The position numbers were made by a program, and so were the translations under genes. This document shows positions 58,634 through 64,000 of a DNA stretch of 64,000 nt, piece after piece. The number at the start of each line of letters is the position of its first letter. Position 1 is the first letter of the stretch. The notes under the pieces are model-generated. The model had not been told where the DNA came from. It was given only the letters and a program-made list of their open reading frames with translations, and ran no database searches. The stretch is from Lanius collurio (Eukaryota > Chordata > Aves > Passeriformes > Laniidae). The stretch is taken from contig JACBWW010000084.1 of NCBI GenBank assembly GCA_020086605.1, forward strand, positions 1,211,882 through 1,275,881. The letters run 5' to 3'.

Positions 58634-60220
58634 GGGTCAGCGAGATGGGAGCCAGGCCCTGGGTGAGCACGAGGGGAACCGAGGCCGTGGGGCTGGCTGG
58701 GGGCTGGGGCCAGAGCAGGAGCCCTGCCAGCACCCAGGCAGGGGGCTGCCCTTGCCAAGGTTTGCCTGGCCATGGAGAGCCAGGGAGACCTCAGTGATGG
58801 GGAAGCTGCTCCTGCCCGAGGCTCGCAGAGATGATGCAGGAGGGATGCTCAGCATCCCACAGCTGAGCTCCACTGGGGACCCCAGGATGCCATCCCATGG
58901 GGGTCCCACTTGTGTGAGGGAAGGATAGTCAAGCACTCCTGGAATCCTGCTGTGCCCTGGGCTGTGGTTGCCTTATGCCAGGAGGATCCAGTGCTGATTC
59001 CATCTGTGTTTGTTGGCCAACGGGTGCATGGGTGGAGCTGAGCCAGCATCCTCACAGGGCCTTTCCCACTTTGCTCCTCAGCAAATCCCCATGTCCGTAT
59101 GCCACGTGCTGGCTGCCTTCCAGGACAAGAGCCCAGCCTGTGCCTGTTCCTCGGCCCAGACCCACAGACTGTCACTGCTGCGGACCGACAGGATCTGTCC
59201 CTCCTGCTCGTGCACCCCCTGCTTCCCCTGGCTCCTGCGGCTCCCACCGTGGCCTGTCCCCCACTTCTCCCCGTGCTGGCCGGGCCATGGATGTGCTCCG
59301 GACGCCGTCCTGGCATGGTGCAATCTGGGGAGCGACACAGACACCCCCGAAGTGTCTGCGATGTTTGGAAGCCTCTCTCCTGCCTGGTTCATGTTGCCAA
59401 GCTGCCACGGGGCTGCACTGACTCTCACGAGCCCTGGGCATCAGGGGTGCTGCTGCCCACAGGACTTGAAGCCAAGGAAGATTCAGGCTCTTGAAAATCC
59501 TCCCTCCGGGGTGGCCGGGCAAGGAGCTGCCCCCGGGGGGGGCCGGGGCAGTGCCAGGGCTGGTGCTGGGTGGGATGAAGGGGGCCCAGCACGGGGTGAG
59601 GAGGGCGGTGTCTGCCCAGGGCCGGGTGGGCGAGGTGCTGATTTTGGTGCTGTCAGGTGCCCTGTTTGAGGGGGCTGCGTCTGGGACCACCCCACACGGC
59701 TCACGGGGACGGTGCCCAGCACCCACAGGAGAGGGGGCCCTCCTTGGGTGCCCGGGGAGACAACGGGAGCCCCCCGCCCCGGGACGTGCCCACCCTTCCC
59801 CTCCGGGTGCAGAGGAGATGCTCTCCCCTCTTGCCTCCTGCAGGGGTCAATCCAGGAGGCTCTTAACTCTTCCCATTTCTTCCCCGTAGGGTAGGATCTC
59901 TTCGTCTCCTCATGCCACGTTTGCCTTGTGTGGCCCCTATTTCTGATGTGATATTTATTGATGGCTGGAATGACCTTATACTTATCATGTGCTGTCTGGA
60001 AGTGCAATATCTGAGAGGCTCTACAGTCACGACGTCTTTTCGGTGTATTATTTGCCTAATACAGTATTAAATATTTTTTTAATTTGAAGAGTCAGTGAGC
60101 CCTTTATATCAATGCCCTATTTCTTTCGTCATATTATTGGTACTGCATGGACTCCAAACCCTGGATCGGGTCAGGAAAGGATGTATGTGTGTTCCAATAA
60201 ACAGGATTTTAAAACAGTGC
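58634..60220 (+). other. PPFIA4: PPFIA4 3' UTR
   Basis: About 1.6 kb from the stop to just past AATAAA at 60,196-60,201. The first 1.2 kb is GC-rich and shows no coding potential. The last 300 bp is AT-rich and looks like conserved UTR sequence. It holds an 8-mer match to the miR-25/92 seed site (GTGCAATA, 60,002-60,009) and one to miR-200b/c/429 (CAGTATTA, 60,062-60,069). UTR extent is inferred from the poly(A) signal, and an intron inside it cannot be excluded. Confidence 0.75.
60196..60201 (+). terminator. PPFIA4: PPFIA4 poly(A) signal AATAAA
   Basis: Canonical hexamer in GTTCCAATAAACAGG, followed after about 30 bp by GT/T-rich sequence near 60,217-60,240 that suits cleavage. It is the first canonical AATAAA after the stop in a suitable context. 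Confidence 0.75.
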
Positions 60221-60495
60221 TGGCTTTGAGCCTTCTTTGTAGAGCCCAAATTAAAAATATCATTGATCTCTGACTTCCTCAAGATCTTTGGGGCACAGGG
60301 CTGAACACCAATTAAACACCAGTGAAATCACTGGTCTGTATAGGGCTGACTGGAGTGTGGCACCTCCAGTTCCCTGCTGAGAGACTGTTCCAAGGTCCAG
60401 CTGGATTTACTGATATGAAAATCTCCAACCTGGATTTGGGGATTGTGGAACTGAGGAGGCCTTCACAGGCTAGGACAACAGTAAAGGAAACCCAA
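60221..60495. other. PPFIA4-MYOG intergenic spacer
   Basis: About 275 bp between the inferred 3' ends of two convergent genes. I see no ORF, repeat or RNA gene in it. Confidence 0.6.
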
Positions 60496-60985
60496 GGTGT
60501 CCAAACAAGAATGTCTTTATTTAAAAAAAGAATCCAAATAAGTTAGCAAAAATAATAATTAAAAAAACCCTAAATGGCAACTGCACACAGCGTTCAGTAG
60601 AAAAGACAGGCGGGCTCCAGGTCGGCACCACCGGACACCGGCCGGAGACCTTGGTCAAGGAGCATCTGGAAAACTCAGCAAAGCGAACGCAGCACACACA
60701 TTGGCCCCACACCTGCCCGTCCCTGGCCGGGCAGCAGAGCAGGGCCTGGCCCCGGGAAGCCCCTCCAGGAGCCGCAGCCGCTGCGCGCTGCCCCATCCCG
60801 CCTCTGCCGGTTCCTCTTCCAGCCCGGCAGGAGCGTTCCGTGAGGAGTGGGGAGGGGGCCGAGGGGTGTCAGCCGTGCAGCCCACGACACCGGAGGGGTG
60901 GGTGTGATTTCCAGCAGCTGGACCCTTCTGGCATCTCATTCCCACCCCGTTGCCAGCTCGGGGAGCCGCCGGGGTTTGCGCCAGC
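60496..60985 (-). other. MYOG: MYOG 3' UTR
   Basis: About 490 bp between the stop and the region just past AATAAA (minus strand, plus coordinates 60,516-60,521). It contains a CpG-rich part at about 60,600-60,970. The end point is inferred from the poly(A) hexamer only. Confidence 0.7.
60516..60521 (-). terminator. MYOG: MYOG poly(A) signal AATAAA
   Basis: TTTATT on the plus strand, that is AATAAA read in the MYOG direction, 465 bp after the stop. It lies in an A/T-rich patch (60,510-60,575). Confidence 0.7.
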
Positions 60986-61107
60986 TCAGTTTTGACCCCG
61001 CTCCTCCGGGAATGTCACGGCCACGTCCTCCACGGCAATGCTCTCCACGATGGAAGACAGAGAGTGTAGGTTGGGCTCCTCGGCTGCCTCGTCGGCCAGG
61101 AGGTGAT
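60986..61107 (-). CDS. MYOG: MYOG (myogenin) last coding exon
   Basis: Read on the minus strand it encodes [20 protein letters not shown] and [20 protein letters not shown], then TGA. This is the myogenin C-terminus; mammals have NLHSLTSIVDSITVEDVSVA at the same place. Acceptor CCCCAG at 61,108. It is 122 nt, starting with 2 nt of the split Asp codon. The region acts as a C-terminal transactivation segment of this muscle bHLH factor. The gene converges on PPFIA4, as in mammals. Confidence 0.96.
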
Positions 61108-61945
61108 CTGGGGAGACAGAGGGGTGAGGACACTGCTGGAAGTGGGGACTGTGTGCTGGAGAGAGCTCCTGGTTCTGCTCAGGGGGATGTAGGTTAGTGG
61201 TGAACATGGCTGAGGGTTGGACTTGATGATCTTTTCCACCTGTAACACTTTGTTGATACTTTTCTACTATTCTGTGAGCCCATGATCCCTCCCATGGTCA
61301 GAGTGACTTAGGGACCTGCTGCCAGCCCCTATCCTGGGGAAGGATGAGAGACCAACAGCGAGAGGAACTTATGGACCCTTTATATGTTTTAATCTCCACT
61401 GGAAAATGAGATTTAAATTCCTGCCTTCTGGGGAAAATAACAGGTGGTTTCGGCAAGGGTGGGAATAATGGCAAGCATGGGCAAAAAGATCAGCAGCTGC
61501 CAAGGGTATGTAGGGAGGGAAGGGGGGCTGGGGCAGCAATGCCCAGTGATGCCCAGCCATGCCCAGCAACACAGACAGCAAAGCCAAGCCCAGGGATGGC
61601 AACAGATTAAACCCTTGCTGGGGATGAAGCCACCAGGGCCCCAAGCTGCTACAGCCCAATTTTTCAGCTCCCAAGGGTTGATATTTTGGTGAATTCAGGG
61701 CTGGGGAACCCTGACTTGCTGAGCATTGACCAAAGAGGTGCTGGAGGATCTCTCAGCTCATCCCTCTGCAGCAGTGGGATGGGGAGAGGACAAGGTCCCT
61801 TCTGTCCTTTGCTCCGAGCATCTCCTGCCCAGGGGAGGGTTGGCTCAGTGATGCTCTGCTCCAGGGCTGCGGTGCCCCTGCTGTTCCCACTCCCTGCAAG
61901 CCCAGCGGGGCCATGGGATGCTCAGGGGGGCGAGGAGGGCGTTAC
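61108..61945 (-). other. MYOG: MYOG intron between last two exons
   Basis: 838 bp with GT and AG ends in the minus sense. It contains one CR1 tail fragment (about 61,185-61,285). I see no other feature. Confidence 0.85.
61185..61285 (+). repeat. short CR1-type tail fragment in MYOG intron
   Basis: GGTTGGACTTGATGATCTTT and CTATTCTGTGAGCCCATGAT mark a CR1 3' end. Confidence 0.7.
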
Positions 61946-62027
61946 CTGCAGGGTTGGTGCCGAACTCCAGCTGGCCGCTCCACTCGGGGCTGCAGGAGGA
62001 GCTGCCGGACCCGCACTCGCTGGCTGC
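61946..62027 (-). CDS. MYOG: MYOG (myogenin) middle coding exon
   Basis: Minus strand; encodes [20 protein letters not shown] then EFGTNPA. Aligns with mammalian myogenin [20 protein letters not shown]. It is 82 nt, phase 0 at the start, with one nt left to join the last exon (Asp). Acceptor CTCCTGCAG and donor CAG|GTAACG. The bHLH domain and N-terminus belong to exon 1, which is not in the window, so the gene is partial here because of the window edge, with no sign of damage. Confidence 0.94.
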
Positions 62028-63109
62028 CTGCAGGAGCCCAGAGCAACCGTGTATCACCTCCTTTGGCACGGCCGAACCCCACCAGCCACCCCAAAAACAT
62101 CCCGGGGGGCCCATCCCACGGCAGGACACCCCTGTGGAGTGGAGCACGTCCCTCCCTACCTGGAGGAGCCAACAGCGCACGGAGCCCCCAGGACCCAGCA
62201 GGGCCGGGGGCTTCCTTAGACAGAAAGGCTGGAAAACCTCCCTTTTTGGGACACTGGCCACAGAGAAATGGGGCTCACCGCAGATAAAAAGGTGTCTCTT
62301 TCCCCACTGATTATGAGGAAGGGCTGGAGACAAACAAATGTCCTTGGGCAAAACAGCTTTTTGCTGAGAATCACCTACTCAGGCTCATAAAAATGACACG
62401 AGGGCTGGATGCCCTCAGGCCGTCCCCAGGGGGGAGGGGATTTGGGAAAAGCTTTTGGCAGTTTGATTTGTGGATTTGGGGCTGAGTGGTTATTTTGGAG
62501 AAAAGAGCTGACAGCATGAAAAATGAGACCATTACTCAGCAAAGCCCAGAATTCACTTTTTTTTTTGCGTGTGTCTTTATCTGGGAGTGGATGTCAGCTC
62601 AGGTAAAACCCAAATGTGATTTATATGAGCAATGCCACGGGCCCAACTCCTTGTGGCAGACTAGAAATGGCACTTTAGCTCTTCAAGCTCATGGCAGCAC
62701 AGGATAATTAATTAACACTTGGACTTATTTCCCATTAAAGCAAGAAATTCTTACAGATATGATCTTTTTTTCCCCCAGAATACTGGCTTTTGCATCAATA
62801 TGTGAACGCCTGGCTACACTTAGGAGAAGGGGCAGCTCAAAACACAAGTGACAAAGGGACAGCTGAGCACAGTTTTGGGCACATTTGCAGATCCAAATGG
62901 ATTCTGGGAAGTGGAAATTGGATTCTGGTATCCAAATGAATTCTGGCATTAAAGTGGAAATTGGGAAGTCCTGCAAAAGCCTAAATACTTTTTAATTCCT
63001 TTATTCAGCATTAAATTGGACTACCTAGGTACCTCCTGGTTTAGCCCTTAAATCCCTTAGTCTGGAAGGAGATCTGAGATTCCCTCTTCTGGGCCTCTGA
63101 TAAAGTCCC

Positions 63110-63500
63110 TCTGCCTCTACATCTATATATCTATATCATCTACATCTATATATCTATATCATCTATATCTATATATAGATATCATCTATATCTATATCTC
63201 GATACCATCTATATCTGTATATCGATATCTATCTCCATATATCTACATGTCATATTTATATCCATGTCTGCATTAATTATTTCTGTATCTACCTCATCCA
63301 TACCTACATAACCTGTATCTCCATGATCTGTATCTATAGATGTACCTGTATGTCATTGATATATCAGATATCTACAGATAATCCATATAATCTGTATCAC
63401 TATCTATATTATCTACATATATTTATATAATCTCTGTAATTTTTATCTGTCTCTATAGCTATCATATCCATATCAATTTCATCTCTAGTTTATCTATATG
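63110..63500. repeat. degenerate ATCTAT microsatellite
   Basis: Repeated CATCTATATCTATAT-like words with GATATC interruptions over about 390 bp in MYOG intron 1. Degeneration rises towards the 3' side. Confidence 0.9.
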
Positions 63501-63976
63501 ATCTCTGGACCTATAGAACCTGTATCAGCAATGCCTCTACTGATACACAGACCTGCATCCATCTGTATTGATCACTCCTCCCTACACCTGTAGCTGTAGT
63601 TTCAGCTCTCTGTGCATTCCCAGATCCAAACCTCAGAGCAGCAGGGAAGCACATGTCCAGCCACCCACAGGAACCAGGGGGAAGATGAAAATGCCTCTCA
63701 AAAACCTGGCTAAATGACCAAAATCTTGTGGTGTGACGGGCCCCAGGCTCTCTGGGGGCTGTGGCAGGATATGACTACTGCGTGTCCTCAGCCACTTCAG
63801 TCCTAGAAACCAGAGGTGTCCCTGTGCCACCTCTCTCATCCCTTCCTCTGCCTGAGTGTGAGCAGGGAGTGTTAATTTGATTTTACATTTTATGCTTTAT
63901 ATTTTATTTTATTATTTCATATTTTCATTTTTTATTTTTTGTATTTAGTATTTAATTGTATTAGTTAAATTATTAT

Positions 63977-64000
63977 TTATGTTATGTTATGTTATGTTAT
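63977..64000. repeat. TTATG pentamer repeat, cut by window edge
   Basis: Nearly five copies of TTATG at the very end, preceded by an AT-rich stretch from about 63,870. The array continues beyond the window. Confidence 0.85.

Larger units (their letters stand above)
62028..64000 (-). other. MYOG: MYOG intron 1, partial
   Basis: At least 1,973 bp upstream of the middle exon in the MYOG direction, without any bHLH-encoding sequence on either strand. It is AT-rich, with a degenerate ATCTAT microsatellite (63,110-63,500) and a pentamer repeat running off the end. Exon 1 is presumed to lie beyond 64,000. Confidence 0.75.

Noticed and set aside
62028..64000. Search for the MYOG bHLH exon on the minus strand
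   Set aside because: No basic-helix-loop-helix sequence is present; the region is AT-rich and repetitive.

Overview
The window is vertebrate nuclear DNA, almost certainly from a bird and probably a passerine. Three things point that way: at least 18 CR1-type LINE tails on both strands, a solo-LTR-like block resembling a family I recall from songbird genomes, and compact GC-rich gene structure typical of a bird microchromosome. No bacterial, phage, plasmid or CRISPR content is present, so single-exon ORF logic does not apply. The genes were read by joining exons at splice sites and checking phase.

Layout. Positions 1-26,500 hold no protein-coding exon that I can recognise: CR1 fragments, one LTR-like element, two CpG-rich blocks (3.69-3.94 kb and 8.57-9.0 kb) and some AT-rich islands. 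Positions 26,543-58,633 (+) hold a complete liprin-alpha gene, PPFIA4. I could place 29 coding exons, which join in frame with no internal stop to give 1,227 codons plus TGA. The 3' UTR runs to an AATAAA at 60,196. Positions 60,986-62,027 (-) hold the last two coding exons of myogenin (MYOG). Its first exon, with the bHLH domain, lies beyond position 64,000. The two genes are tail to tail with about 0.3 kb between their poly(A) signals. From memory, TMEM183A-PPFIA4-MYOG is also the human 1q32.1 order, which supports calling the liprin the alpha-4 paralogue.

PPFIA4 encodes a presynaptic active-zone scaffold: a long N-terminal coiled coil (exons 1-12), an acidic and basic linker (13-19), three SAM domains (20-27) and a C-terminal VRTYSC PDZ ligand. 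MYOG is a muscle-specific bHLH transcription factor. Nothing suggests that the two proteins work together; their link is shared position.

The most useful observations are these. A candidate unannotated first coding exon (28,588-28,659) sits after a CpG-rich block in intron 1 and is phase-compatible with exon 2. Intron 8 is a GC-AG intron. Exon 18 has a weak donor with a stronger but frame-breaking donor 4 bp downstream. A 27-nt microexon is present. A roughly 136-bp duplicated segment flanks exons 22-23. A 22-bp minisatellite of about 30 copies is open in several frames and produces a spurious 451-residue ORF. I found no evidence of an undescribed multi-gene system.
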